This document shows, one piece after another, positions 7,914 to 16,632 of a DNA stretch of 64,000 nt. Position numbers and translations under genes: made by a program. Position 1 is the stretch's first letter, and every line of letters begins with the position of its first letter. Source of the stretch: Microbacteriaceae bacterium (lineage in GTDB: Bacteria; Actinomycetota; Actinomycetes; Actinomycetales; Microbacteriaceae); the NCBI GenBank assembly GCA_019639055.1, contig JAHBSP010000007.1:37112-101111 (forward strand), written 5' to 3'. The notes beneath the pieces are model-generated. The model ran no database searches, had not been told where the DNA came from, and saw only the letters and a list, made by a program, of their open reading frames with translations.

Positions 7914-10028
7914 TTAGTCATCCAAAAGTTCAGAGATTGCCCAAGCATTTTCCCAAGCAATCTCTTTCCAAACCTCGTAACGGCCACTCTTACTTCCGTG
8001 CCCGGCGGTCATTTCTGTGCGCATAAATGCGCTCTGACCTAGCTCTTGCAGACGCGCTAAGTATTTTGCCGGTTCAACATAAAAGACCCTAGTGTCATTG
8101 AAACCGGTCGTGATTAGCATATGCGGGTATTCGACGCCCTCACGAAGATTCTCGTAAGGGGAGTAGCTTGCCATGTAGTCATACACTCCCTCATCAGCGA
8201 GGGGATTTCCCCACTCCTCCCACTCGGTGACCGTAAGCGGATACTCCGGGTGAAGGATGGTGGTGAGTGCATCCACAAAAGGCACGCTAAGGTGAATAGC
8301 GCTATAAAGTTCAGGAGCTTGGTTTGCGATAGCTCCCATAAGGAGTCCACCGGCACTACCCCCGCTTGCAAGAATGCGTTCAGGGTTACTGATTCTTTCG
8401 CTGATCAGCATCTTGGTGGCGGCGATAAAGTCACTGAAAGTATTTTGTTTGTGGAACAGCTTCCCCTGCTCGTACCACGCGCGTCCCATTTCGCCGCCTC
8501 CGCGCACATGAGCAATCGCGAACAGGATTCCCCTATCTAGTAGCGAAATCCGCGGAACAGACAAATACGGGTCGATACTGTGCTCATAGGCGCCATATCC
8601 GTAGATTAGTGTGGGTAGATTCTTCAATTCATATTCGGATGACCAAACCAGAGATACCGGAATTTTGGTGCCATCTGGAGCTTCAGCCCAAACTCTTCGC
8701 TGCTGATATTTCTTCGGATCGTAGCCGCCAAGCACCTTAACCTGTTTCAAAAGTTTGCGTTCGCCTGTGCTGGCTGTAACCTCCCAAATTGAAGCGGGGG
8801 TGGCAAAAGAACCGTATCCCAGTCTGTATGTGGGTGTATCCCATTCGGCTCCGCCGCTTGCACTGGCGCTATAAAGTTCTTCATTAATGGGGATGTCTTG
8901 AAGTTCGGCCTCTTGAATGCGCTGGTTGGTAAAAATAATCCCGCTACTGGATAGGCTGTTTTTGCGGTAGTCGACCAGTACAAAATCGCGATAGGACGCT
9001 ACTCCCTCGTAGCGAGTCCCCGCGACAGGAGGTAGCAGAATTTTTGCCTCAACTGGGGGAGTCACTCCAATATCGCTAGCGGAAATGTATCCCACTTCAA
9101 AGTCTGGAGAGTTTTGATTGTGAGTGATAAGTACCAACTCTTCACCGGCAAAAACTGAGATATCTATATCGAAATCGATGCCTTCCCTGCGCCCCCAGAC
9201 GCTCACCAGATCGGCCAGCGGATTGTTTATATCCTGCACCCAAATTTCGCTGGTGTTCTTGGAACCAGCACTGAAAACAAAGTAGCGATTTGATAAATCC
9301 GTGCCATCAATATTTAGCCAGAAGCGTTCATCTTTTTCTTCGTATACGAGTTCATCCTCGGTAGCGGGTGTTCCAACCTTATGACGCCATATTTGGTATT
9401 GGCGCCAAGCCTCGTCTGGAGTCAGGTAAAAGACGTATTCACCACCAAAAGAAAAGCTGGCACCGGCTGCGGTCTTCGGAATAAAATCAGCAAAGTCTTC
9501 ACCGGTTTGTAAATCTCGTATGCGCAGGTCATATCGCTCTGCCCCGGTAGTGTCGATGCCATAAAGCAGCAAGTTTCCATCATCGGAGATGTCCAGGGTG
9601 CCTACTGAGAAGTATTCGTGCCCTTCCGCCTCGATATTGCCGTCAAAATAAACTTGTTCATTTTCGGCGAATTCAATTTCGTCAAGTATTGGGATGTCCC
9701 AAGGGTTTCCTGGATCAACGGGTATGCGAGTTTGGATTGAATAGTTTTTTCCTGCTTGCGACCTACTGTTGTACCACCAGTTTTTGTGCTTACTTGGAAG
9801 GGACGTATCGGTTTCTTGAACCCTAGATTTGATTTCCTGGAAGAGTACATCTCTAAGTGGCTGCTGACTTTCAAAAGTTTTCTCTGTGAAGTCATTCTGG
9901 GCGGTAATCCACGCCACCGTTTCAGGGCTTTCTTTATCGCGAAGCCATTCATAATTATCAACAAAAACTTTGCCGTGGTAACTGCGTTCAAACGGAACCC
10001 GTTTAGTATTCGGCGCCTTATCGGACAT
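7914..10028 (-). CDS. ptrB: oligopeptidase B / prolyl oligopeptidase family serine peptidase (S9A)
   Basis: 704 residues from the ATG at 10028 (MSDKAPNTKRVPFERSYHG). The open frame continues upstream to 10214, but that part would lie inside the kinase gene and resembles no S9 peptidase, so I reject it. The N-terminal beta-propeller spans about residues 1-400. The alpha/beta-hydrolase domain follows, with nucleophile motif GGSAGG, the catalytic Asp in GFNDTRV and His in AGHGSKSG. The family cleaves short peptides after basic residues in the cytoplasm. The start overlaps the end of the upstream kinase gene by 11 bases, suggesting coupling within the psuG-psuK transcript. Confidence 0.88.
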   Translation of the reverse strand: MSDKAPNTKRVPFERSYHGKVFVDNYEWLRDKESPETVAWITAQNDFTEKTFESQQPLRDVLFQEIKSRVQETDTSLPSKHKNWWYNSRSQAGKNYSIQTRIPVDPGNPWDIPILDEIEFAENEQVYFDGNIEAEGHEYFSVGTLDISDDGNLLLYGIDTTGAERYDLRIRDLQTGEDFADFIPKTAAGASFSFGGEYVFYLTPDEAWRQYQIWRHKVGTPATEDELVYEEKDERFWLNIDGTDLSNRYFVFSAGSKNTSEIWVQDINNPLADLVSVWGRREGIDFDIDISVFAGEELVLITHNQNSPDFEVGYISASDIGVTPPVEAKILLPPVAGTRYEGVASYRDFVLVDYRKNSLSSSGIIFTNQRIQEAELQDIPINEELYSASASGGAEWDTPTYRLGYGSFATPASIWEVTASTGERKLLKQVKVLGGYDPKKYQQRRVWAEAPDGTKIPVSLVWSSEYELKNLPTLIYGYGAYEHSIDPYLSVPRISLLDRGILFAIAHVRGGGEMGRAWYEQGKLFHKQNTFSDFIAATKMLISERISNPERILASGGSAGGLLMGAIANQAPELYSAIHLSVPFVDALTTILHPEYPLTVTEWEEWGNPLADEGVYDYMASYSPYENLREGVEYPHMLITTGFNDTRVFYVEPAKYLARLQELGQSAFMRTEMTAGHGSKSGRYEVWKEIAWENAWAISELLDD

Positions 10029-10908
10029 CAATTGGTGGTCTAGCTCCCATCTTAGAAACTGCGACTCTGCCCGACTCAATTCCCTGCAGTACCGCTTCAG
10101 GAAGGGTTTTTCCGCTAATTGCAGCCGCAATAAAACCGCCGCTGAAGGCATCCCCAGCACCCGTTGGGTCAACCGCCGAAATCTGAGGGGCGTTGAAGTG
10201 TTGCACCTCTGCACCAGTGGCAGCTAAAGCAACTCCGTCAATACTGGCAGTCGTGGCCACGACTGGGAATTGCTCACCGAGTGCTTTGGTTGCTTCCATC
10301 AGCCCAGAGACTCCAGAAAGCAGCTCGGCCTCGTCAAGATTTGGAAGTAGGTAATCCGCTCCAGAAATTTCGGCCAAGAAGTTTTCCACCCCAAAATTAG
10401 AAATTAGGGATGCACTACCCGGGTCCAAAGACACCGTAAGTCCAGTAGCCTTGGCTCTAGCAATTAGGTTTTGCCAAATACCAGAATCGCCTCCAGCAAT
10501 AATCGAATACCCGCTTAAATGCAGGTGGTCTGCTTCCTGTAAATCCTGAGCGGTAATCTGCTCGGGGGAGGTGAGCCAATTTGCACCGCGCTGGTTATAC
10601 ATGTGTCGCTGATTGCCATCGATAATGAGCACGATTGCGCCGGTATTCTCCGTATCAGTGCCTATAAGTCTGGGCTGAACCCCATACTTGTCTAAATCTT
10701 TACTTAGACGGTCAACATCACTTGTTCCTACAGTCCCGAAGAACCTGGAACTGGCTCCATAAGCACTAATCCAGCAAGCAGTATTGGCAGCGGAACCTCC
10801 ACCACTAGAAACAATCTCGCTTTTCGTATCGGTGTCTGGGTTCATTGCCTCTAATGGGCGCACCACTACGTCATCGATTACGTCACCGATACAGAGTGCC
10901 AGCTTCAT
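10018..10908 (-). CDS. psuK: PfkB-family kinase, probable pseudouridine kinase
   Basis: 296 residues. The ribokinase-family signatures are present: GGSAANTA near residue 36, and DPTGAGDAFSGG near residue 246 containing the catalytic Asp. Alone this could be any PfkB sugar or nucleoside kinase. The ATG follows the psuG stop codon directly (TAAATG), and PsuK-PsuG pairs are the known pseudouridine catabolic unit: PsuK makes pseudouridine 5'-phosphate, which PsuG splits to uracil and ribose 5-phosphate. The substrate assignment is therefore from context. No pseudouridine transporter is visible nearby. Confidence 0.8.
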   Translation of the reverse strand: MKLALCIGDVIDDVVVRPLEAMNPDTDTKSEIVSSGGGSAANTACWISAYGASSRFFGTVGTSDVDRLSKDLDKYGVQPRLIGTDTENTGAIVLIIDGNQRHMYNQRGANWLTSPEQITAQDLQEADHLHLSGYSIIAGGDSGIWQNLIARAKATGLTVSLDPGSASLISNFGVENFLAEISGADYLLPNLDEAELLSGVSGLMEATKALGEQFPVVATTASIDGVALAATGAEVQHFNAPQISAVDPTGAGDAFSGGFIAAAISGKTLPEAVLQGIESGRVAVSKMGARPPIDVR

Positions 10909-11808
10909 TTAGGCGGCTAGCTCTTTTGCGATTTCTGCAGCAAGTTTGATGTTGTTGCGCACCAAATCTAGGTTTACTTCAAGCGAACGCCCATTGCTAG
11001 CTTCCACTACGTAACTGAGTAGGAAAGGAGTAACCGCCTTGCCGGTTACATTCTGGGCAACAGCTGCTGCCACACCCTCTGCCAGGATACGGTCGTGCTC
11101 TTCTTTTTCCCACTGCTGATCTTCTGGAATCGGGTTTGCTACGAGGATGCCCTGATCCTGCTTCAGCGCTCGCTGAGCTTTGTATACGGCCGCAATTTCA
11201 CTAGCGTTCTCTACACGCCAGTCGAGTTCTAAGTCTGACTTTGATAGCCAGAAGCTGGGGAAAAAGTTGGTTTTGTATCCGAGCACTGGCACACTAAGTG
11301 TTTCTAGACGTTCTAGGGTTGCGCTCAGATCCAGCACGCTCTTTGCTCCGGCGGAAACAATAGCGACAGGGTTGGTTGCCATAGCGCTGAGGTCCGCTGA
11401 TTCGTCAAAGGATTCATTAGCCCCACGGTGCACTCCGCCGAGGCCGCCGGTAGCGAAAACTTTAATTCCCGCCTTGGCGGCAAGGTATGCGGTGGCAGCA
11501 ACAGTGGTTGCACCCGAACCCTTACGAGCAGTAAGGATTGGTAGATCTCTGATACTGGCCTTGGCGATATCCTCGTTGGAGATACGCTCAACCTCATTTT
11601 TTTCCAAACCGACATGAGCAATTCCATCGAGCACAGCAATGGTTGCAGGTGTAGCTCCGTAGCTTGCCACAAGATCTTCAAACTCGATCGCTGCCTGGAG
11701 ATTACGTGGTCTAGGGAGACCGTGCGAGATGATTGTTGACTCAAGTGCTACTACTGGTTTATTTGCATCTAGGGCGGCTGATACAGCCTTTGAAACATTG
11801 ATTTGCAT
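10909..11808 (-). CDS. psuG: pseudouridine-5'-phosphate glycosidase
   Basis: 299 residues, the family's standard length. Characteristic blocks include VALESTIISHGLPRP near residue 20, ATIAVLDG near 57, and GGLGGVHRGA near 121. The enzyme cleaves the C-C glycosidic bond of pseudouridine 5'-phosphate, releasing uracil and ribose 5-phosphate. It is the first gene of a tight minus-strand operon psuG-psuK-ptrB. On the minus strand a TATCCT hexamer lies 6 bases before the ATG. It diverges from aspA with only about 50 bases between start codons, so the two promoters must overlap or abut. Confidence 0.92.
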   Translation of the reverse strand: MQINVSKAVSAALDANKPVVALESTIISHGLPRPRNLQAAIEFEDLVASYGATPATIAVLDGIAHVGLEKNEVERISNEDIAKASIRDLPILTARKGSGATTVAATAYLAAKAGIKVFATGGLGGVHRGANESFDESADLSAMATNPVAIVSAGAKSVLDLSATLERLETLSVPVLGYKTNFFPSFWLSKSDLELDWRVENASEIAAVYKAQRALKQDQGILVANPIPEDQQWEKEEHDRILAEGVAAAVAQNVTGKAVTPFLLSYVVEASNGRSLEVNLDLVRNNIKLAAEIAKELAA

Positions 11809-11814
11809 CTTTCT

Positions 11815-11820
11815 AGGATA
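11815..11820 (-). promoter_or_regulatory. -10 hexamer TATCCT of psuG
   Basis: Six bases (AGAAAG) separate the hexamer from the ATG at 11808 on the minus strand, placing the expected transcription start at or next to the start codon. Confidence 0.5.
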
Positions 11821-11847
11821 GCCGTATCGGCTACGTATTTACTTGAC

Positions 11848-11853
11848 TAAGAT
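11848..11853 (+). promoter_or_regulatory. -10 hexamer TAAGAT supporting the GTG start of aspA
   Basis: TAAGAT lies seven bases before a GTG at 11861. No Shine-Dalgarno sequence precedes any of the candidate starts TTG 11843, ATG 11852 or GTG 11861, so a leaderless message beginning at the GTG is the simplest reading. Confidence 0.4.
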
Positions 11854-11860
11854 GATTACC

Positions 11861-13267
11861 GTGAAGACAAGAACAGAAACGGATTCGCTAGGTAGCCTAG
11901 AGGTTCCAGTAGATGCTTATTGGGGAGTTCACACTGCAAGGGCGCTAGAGAACTTCCCGATTTCCTTAAGGCCAATTTCTGTATATAAGGACCTCGTGGT
12001 CGCTTTTGCACAGATCAAAATGGCCGCCGCCAGAGCTAACCGAGCAATCGGGGTGCTTGATGGTCATAAAGCAGATTTAATTGAAACAGCCTGTCAAGAA
12101 ATTATTGATGGCAAGCTGCACGATCAATTTATTGTTGGCATTATTCAAGGTGGTGCCGGAACAAGCACCAATATGAATTTCAATGAAGTTATCGCCAACA
12201 GGGCACTAGAACTCGGTGGTTGGGAGAAAGGTGATTACAGTCATCTGCATCCTTTAGATGATGTTAATCGCTCTCAGTCCACAAACGACACTTACCCTAC
12301 TGCCATCAAACTGGCACTGATTTACGGTCTACAGCGTTGCCTTGATGAGCATGAACTGCTTCGTAAAGCCTTTGCACGTAAAGGTGCAGAGTTTGTTAAC
12401 GTGCTGAAAATTGGTCGCACCCAGATGCAGGATGCAGTTCCCATGACCCTCGGCCAAGAATTTACCGGCTTTGCCACCACCCTGGGTGAGGATTCGGATC
12501 GACTGAAAGCGGTCATCCCACTCATGCTGGAAATGAATATGGGTGGAACCGCTATTGGTACCGGAATCACCGCTAATCGTGAATATCGTCCGCGCGTAAT
12601 TGAGGAGCTGGTAGAAATTACTGGCCTTCCGGTAACTAGCGCCTTCGACCTGGTCGAAGCCACCAGCGATACCGGTGTTTTCATGACCTACAGTGGCGTG
12701 CTAAAGCGAGCAGCCACCAAACTTTCGAAGATTTGCAACGACCTTCGCCTTCTTTCCTCAGGACCTCAGGCAGGTCTTGGAGAAATTAACCTTCCACCTA
12801 AACAAGCTGGCTCAAGCATTATGCCGGGCAAGGTAAATCCGGTAATTCCAGAAGTGGTTAACCAGGTTGCTTTCTCAATAATTGGTTCGGATGCCGTGGT
12901 CACGGCAGCCAGTGAAGCAGGGCAACTACAGTTGAACGCTTTTGAACCGGTTATTGCTCATTCGCTGTTGCAGAGTGTTACATGGTTCACTAATGCCTGC
13001 TTTACACTGCGGGTCAACTGTATCGATGGAATTACCGCAAACGAAGAACGGCTAGCGGCTATGGTTTCCACCTCGGTGAGTGTGGTTACAGCGCTTACTC
13101 CGTATATTGGCTACGTGCATTCGGCAGCTCTTGCGAAGAAGGCTCTTCATGGCACTTCCAGCATCGCTGACTTGGTTGTTGAAGAAGGCTTGATGACTAG
13201 GGAACAGGTTGAGGATGTGCTACAGCCTGCAAAACTAAGTGGCGCGGTAGATCCAGAAGAGAGATAG
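11861..13267 (+). CDS. aspA: aspartate ammonia-lyase
   Basis: 468 residues from GTG 11861, or 474 from TTG 11843. The fumarase/aspartase superfamily signature reads GSSIMPGKVNPVIPE. The variant PVIPEVV after the signature, together with the N-terminal DAYWGVHTARALENF, points to aspartase rather than class II fumarase. The enzyme interconverts aspartate with fumarate and ammonia in the cytoplasm. The NRSQSTNDTYPTA block, which also lines the active site, is intact. It is a single-gene unit followed by a convergent gene only 13 bases away. The start choice rests on the TAAGAT spacing and on family N-termini that begin close to the TDSLG segment. Confidence 0.88.
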   Translation: MKTRTETDSLGSLEVPVDAYWGVHTARALENFPISLRPISVYKDLVVAFAQIKMAAARANRAIGVLDGHKADLIETACQEIIDGKLHDQFIVGIIQGGAGTSTNMNFNEVIANRALELGGWEKGDYSHLHPLDDVNRSQSTNDTYPTAIKLALIYGLQRCLDEHELLRKAFARKGAEFVNVLKIGRTQMQDAVPMTLGQEFTGFATTLGEDSDRLKAVIPLMLEMNMGGTAIGTGITANREYRPRVIEELVEITGLPVTSAFDLVEATSDTGVFMTYSGVLKRAATKLSKICNDLRLLSSGPQAGLGEINLPPKQAGSSIMPGKVNPVIPEVVNQVAFSIIGSDAVVTAASEAGQLQLNAFEPVIAHSLLQSVTWFTNACFTLRVNCIDGITANEERLAAMVSTSVSVVTALTPYIGYVHSAALAKKALHGTSSIADLVVEEGLMTREQVEDVLQPAKLSGAVDPEER

Positions 13268-13280
13268 GTGCTGGGGCTTT

Positions 13281-14297
13281 TTATCCGAAACGACTAAAAA
13301 GCCACAGCGCAAAGCCGATGGCGGCAATTGCGCCGAAGAAGTATACCGGCCAGAGAGAACCCTTCAGCCGTTGTCCTTCTGGAGCAACCGCGTCTATTTG
13401 ACGGTTACCGACGCGATCATCCGCGTAGTAATCGGTTTGTTTCACGGTCTCGACACCAACATTGTTCACTACCGCTTCGATAAAACTCCAAGTGCCAGGG
13501 TCAGCCAGATTAAAGTGACCTCCGCTGTATAAGAAGAGTTTATTGTCGATGATTTCGATGTCAGTGCTATTGGCAAAGTCAATCATTAGTGCCATCAGTT
13601 TTGGATTCAGCACATAAAGTGCATCGCGCTCGTAGCCTTTAGGGCAGTAGAGCTTGAAGTGTTTATCAAAATCTCCTTCAAGAGAGAGCACCTGATCCTT
13701 TGAGAAGGATGCTGGCAGGTTGGAAATTTTCCAGAAATTATTCCGCAGCGAATCAAGCACGATGTGAGGCAAATTGCGATCTAACTGAATCATCATAAAA
13801 AACCAGTTATGGGTTTGTTGATTCTTGCCACTGCCAGTTTTGTATGTGTAGTTTGATACATCTATTGGACGACCAGCAATGCGCATAAAGCGATCACTGG
13901 TTGATCTAGAATGCCCGTTACCAAAAATCATCCCCTGGTAAAAAGGAGCTGATGTGGCCGGCTCATAATTGAAGCCGTTGGCATTTGCAAACCAGGTAAG
14001 TTTGGCTCGCTTAATTTGGCTGTTTCTGAATACAAAGAAAACCAAAACTGAAAACGCCACTAACCCTAAAGCAACCAAAATTGGAGTTAGCGGGTTGGCA
14101 CCGGAACTGTTCGCTCCAAACATTGCCGTAATGAAACCGGAAAAAATTGCTAGAAAAGCTAAGCCGATAACCCCGAAAATTACGTAAACAAATATCGTGT
14201 AGCCGGTTCTTTGCGTTGGTTGACCGGAAAGTATTTGCTTAGCCTGAGCGGCTGTTATCTGTGCGGTCAGGGGGCTGTAATCAAGTTTTAACTCCAC
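13281..14297 (-). CDS. membrane protein of unknown function with two N-terminal and one C-terminal helix
   Basis: 338 residues; I do not recognise a family. Residues about 31-60 and 70-92 are hydrophobic and separated by a short Gly/Ser/Asn-rich turn. Residues 95-310 form a soluble domain with many aromatic residues. A final hydrophobic helix (about 316-335) precedes a short basic end. The topology suggests a large domain held on one side of the membrane by helices at both ends. It is followed on the same strand by a convergent aspA end and preceded, 27 bases upstream, by the YggU-like gene, so it is probably the last gene of that small operon. Confidence 0.65.
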   Translation of the reverse strand: MELKLDYSPLTAQITAAQAKQILSGQPTQRTGYTIFVYVIFGVIGLAFLAIFSGFITAMFGANSSGANPLTPILVALGLVAFSVLVFFVFRNSQIKRAKLTWFANANGFNYEPATSAPFYQGMIFGNGHSRSTSDRFMRIAGRPIDVSNYTYKTGSGKNQQTHNWFFMMIQLDRNLPHIVLDSLRNNFWKISNLPASFSKDQVLSLEGDFDKHFKLYCPKGYERDALYVLNPKLMALMIDFANSTDIEIIDNKLFLYSGGHFNLADPGTWSFIEAVVNNVGVETVKQTDYYADDRVGNRQIDAVAPEGQRLKGSLWPVYFFGAIAAIGFALWLFSRFG

Positions 14298-14324
14298 TAC
14301 TCAACAATAACCAGCTTCGCTTAG

Positions 14325-14546
14325 CTAGAGGTCAAGCTCCAATATTTTTGTGCGACCCTTATGTCCTCGTTTTATTGATACTGATGACTTCGGAACCTCA
14401 AAATAATCCGCCAAGAGTTTTATCAGTGCGCTATTAGCGGCGCCGTCAACTGCACGTTCTCTGATGTATACGGTGAACACCTCACCGTCTCGCTCAATTA
14501 AGGGGCCCTTGGAGCTCCCGGGTTTTACGCGAACTTCAACAAGCAT
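14325..14546 (-). CDS. DUF167/YggU family protein
   Basis: 73 residues, near the usual size of this family. The diagnostic run VRVKPGSSK opens the protein (residues 5-13), followed by the conserved AVDGAANSALIKLLA segment around residues 33-47 and the C-terminal GHKGRTKILEL. The structure of family members is a small alpha/beta fold; the biochemical function is not established. The ATG overlaps the stop of the DUF1304 gene by one base (TAATG), so the two are translationally coupled. Confidence 0.85.
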   Translation of the reverse strand: MLVEVRVKPGSSKGPLIERDGEVFTVYIRERAVDGAANSALIKLLADYFEVPKSSVSIKRGHKGRTKILELDL

Positions 14547-14959
14547 TAACCGCTAATCCATTGCACCAAAATCAGCAGTAGAGCCGCAAGGGGAAGTAAG
14601 CCTTGAATGAGTGCGCCTACAAGCATCCGCCGGTTTTTGACTAGCAGCACAATGGATGCTGCCAACATAAAGGAGAGACCGAAAATTAGCAGCGTAGTTC
14701 CGGTGGTAATCATTGCTGGTTGCGCGAAAGCTAAACCTAAGCCGATTACTAGTGCGCCAGCCAGAACGCCTAAGCCTAAGAACAAATTGTAGAAACCAAG
14801 GTTTAGTGCCCAGGGCCTAGCAATTTCTGCTTCTTCCTGGGTTTTGACGCCAAATCTCTTCCAAACAGCAGGGTTTTGAAAGGCGAGGCTTTCCATGTAG
14901 AAGAACACAAAATGTAGCACAGCAGCTAAAACAGCAAGCAGGGTAATCAGGATAGTCAT
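14546..14959 (-). CDS. DUF1304 family four-helix membrane protein
   Basis: 137 residues with four hydrophobic segments (about 3-21, 52-72, 79-101 and 112-134). The conserved features are EMFFW-like aromatic/charged residues at the end of the first helix (here FYMESLAFQNP), the charged ETRKP-like loop (here FGVKTQEEAE), and LNLGFYNLFL in the second helix. These match the DUF1304/YqjF-like family of uncharacterised membrane proteins. It is the first gene of the three-gene minus-strand unit with YggU and the 338-residue membrane protein. Function unknown. Confidence 0.75.
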   Translation of the reverse strand: MTILITLLAVLAAVLHFVFFYMESLAFQNPAVWKRFGVKTQEEAEIARPWALNLGFYNLFLGLGVLAGALVIGLGLAFAQPAMITTGTTLLIFGLSFMLAASIVLLVKNRRMLVGALIQGLLPLAALLLILVQWISG

Positions 14960-15083
14960 GGCTTAACAATAAACCGGTTTTCTGCTAGGATTTCTAGGTT
15001 GCCGTGTATCGGCCGCGGATAAAGAGAGCTAATACCAATTCAGGTTCTAGCGCCGCGCAGCAACCTACGAAAGGAAACTAGAT

Positions 15084-15353
15084 ATGACGCTAGATGCAAC
15101 TGTAAAACAAGAGATCATCAAAGAGTATGCAACTCACGAGGGCGACACTGGTTCCCCAGAAGTGCAGGTTGCTATTCTTAGTCGCCGAATCAAGGACCTG
15201 ACTGAGCACCTTAAGGTGCACAAGCACGACCACCACTCACGTCGTGGTTTGCTATTGCTTGTTGGTCAGCGTCGTCGCCTACTCGGATACCTACAGCAAG
15301 TAGATATCGAGCGTTACCGTTCACTAATTGAGCGCCTGGGCATTCGCCGCTAA
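15084..15353 (+). CDS. rpsO: 30S ribosomal protein S15
   Basis: 89 residues, the canonical S15 length. [15 protein letters not shown] (residues 17-31), [12 protein letters not shown] and [12 protein letters not shown] at the C-terminus are hallmarks. S15 binds the central domain of 16S rRNA early in small-subunit assembly. AAAGGAAAC provides the ribosome binding site before the ATG. Unlike the usual rpsO-pnp arrangement, pnp lies 3.5 kb downstream, after inserted oxidoreductase genes. A strong terminator follows 18 bases after the stop, so rpsO is a monocistronic unit here. Confidence 0.98.
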   Translation: MTLDATVKQEIIKEYATHEGDTGSPEVQVAILSRRIKDLTEHLKVHKHDHHSRRGLLLLVGQRRRLLGYLQQVDIERYRSLIERLGIRR

Positions 15354-15371
15354 GAATTCTTAGTGATTTCT

Positions 15372-15400
15372 AAAGTGGGTGAGGTTTCCTCACCCACTTT
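15372..15400 (+). terminator. Rho-independent terminator of rpsO
   Basis: A perfect 13-bp stem, AAAGTGGGTGAGG paired with CCTCACCCACTTT, with a TTT loop, followed by TGTTT. It lies just downstream of the rpsO stop and inside the unused upstream part of the next open frame, which supports a later start for that gene. Confidence 0.85.
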
Positions 15401-15444
15401 TGTTTAACCGGAATAAAAGTTCCACGATTTCGGTTATAGGCACC

Positions 15445-16632
15445 ATGAACAACGACTCATCTGAAGCAGTGGCTGATTCAGCATCTGTAAACAAACAAAT
15501 GCAGTTTGGACTTTTTAGTGTCGGAGATGTAACCACCGACCCTACTACAGGTAAAACCCCAACCGAGTATGAGCGCATCAAAGCGATCGTGCGTATCGCC
15601 GAGAAGGCTGAAGAGGTTGGGCTTGACGTTTTTGCTATCGGGCAACACCACAATCCACCTTTCATCCCTAGCGGTCCCACCGAGATTCTTTCCCATATTG
15701 CGGCCAAAACCAAGGAACTAATTCTTTCGACCGCAACCACGTTGATCACCACCACAGATCCGGTGAGAATCGCAGAAACCTACGCAACCTTGCAACACCT
15801 TTCTGACGGGCGGATGGATCTAACGCTCGGTCGCGGAAACACCGGTCCTGTTTATCCCTGGTTTGGTAAAGACATTCGCCAGGGCATCGAACTGGCAGTA
15901 GAAAACTATGCGCTACTTCGCAAACTTTGGGATGAGCCAGTGGTCAATTGGTCAGGAAAGTTCCGTACTCCACTTCAGGGTTTCACTTCCACTCCCGCAC
16001 CACTTGATGGAGTTGCGCCCTTTGTCTGGCACGGTTCGATTCGCTCACCAGAAATTGCGGAACAGGCTGCCTACTACGGAGACGGTTTCTTTGCCAACAA
16101 TATTTTTTGGCCATCAGAGCACTATCAGCGACTGATCGGTTTGTATCGTGCCCGATATGCGCACTACAACCACGGAACTCCAGAGCAGGCAATTGTCGGA
16201 CTCGGCGGTCAAGTGTTTATGCACAAAAACTCGCAAGAAGCTGTGAAACAGTTCCGCCCATACTTCGACAATGCGCCAGTTTATGGACACGGTCCATCAC
16301 TTGAGGAGTTCACCGAAATGACTCCGCTTACTGTAGGCAGCCCGCAGGAGATTATTGACCGCTATGCCACCATGCGCGATAAGTTCGGTGACTATCAGCG
16401 CCAACTATTCCTGATGGATCACGCAGGTCTACCGCTTGAGATTGTGCTTGAGCAGATTGAAATTCTCGGTACTGAGGTGGTTCCTGTGCTCCGTAAGGAA
16501 CTGGCAATTGGTCGCCCAGCCAATGTTCCGGATGCACCAACCCACCAGAATCTACTCGCCAAAAAGCAGGCTAAAGAGTCAGAGAAAGTAACCAGCAGTG
16601 TTGGTGATACAAACTACGGGGTGTGGGAATGA
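15445..16632 (+). CDS. LLM class flavin-dependent oxidoreductase (CE1758-type)
   Basis: 395 residues from ATG 15445. An open frame extends to 15379 but that part crosses the rpsO terminator. The luciferase-like TIM barrel begins FGLFSVGDV, with IGQHHNPPFIPSGP around residue 70 and LSDGRMDLTLGRGN around 120, the flavin-binding stretch. Family members use FMNH2 supplied by a separate reductase to oxidise small organic substrates with oxygen. Its stop codon overlaps the start of an FMN reductase gene by four bases (ATGA), the same two-gene arrangement as the corynebacterial CE1758/CE1759 pair. The substrate is unknown. Confidence 0.85.
   Translation: MNNDSSEAVADSASVNKQMQFGLFSVGDVTTDPTTGKTPTEYERIKAIVRIAEKAEEVGLDVFAIGQHHNPPFIPSGPTEILSHIAAKTKELILSTATTLITTTDPVRIAETYATLQHLSDGRMDLTLGRGNTGPVYPWFGKDIRQGIELAVENYALLRKLWDEPVVNWSGKFRTPLQGFTSTPAPLDGVAPFVWHGSIRSPEIAEQAAYYGDGFFANNIFWPSEHYQRLIGLYRARYAHYNHGTPEQAIVGLGGQVFMHKNSQEAVKQFRPYFDNAPVYGHGPSLEEFTEMTPLTVGSPQEIIDRYATMRDKFGDYQRQLFLMDHAGLPLEIVLEQIEILGTEVVPVLRKELAIGRPANVPDAPTHQNLLAKKQAKESEKVTSSVGDTNYGVWE

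Noticed and set aside
10029..10214. N-terminal extension of oligopeptidase B by 62 residues
   Set aside because: The added sequence lies entirely inside the PfkB kinase gene in another frame and does not resemble an S9 peptidase; ATG 10028 fits the family.
11861..13267. Annotation as class II fumarase
   Set aside because: The residues after the GSSIMPGKVNP signature and the N-terminal DAYWGVHT block match aspartase.
15379..15444. Upstream part of the LLM oxidoreductase frame
   Set aside because: It reads through the rpsO terminator stem and encodes residues unlike the family's N-terminus.
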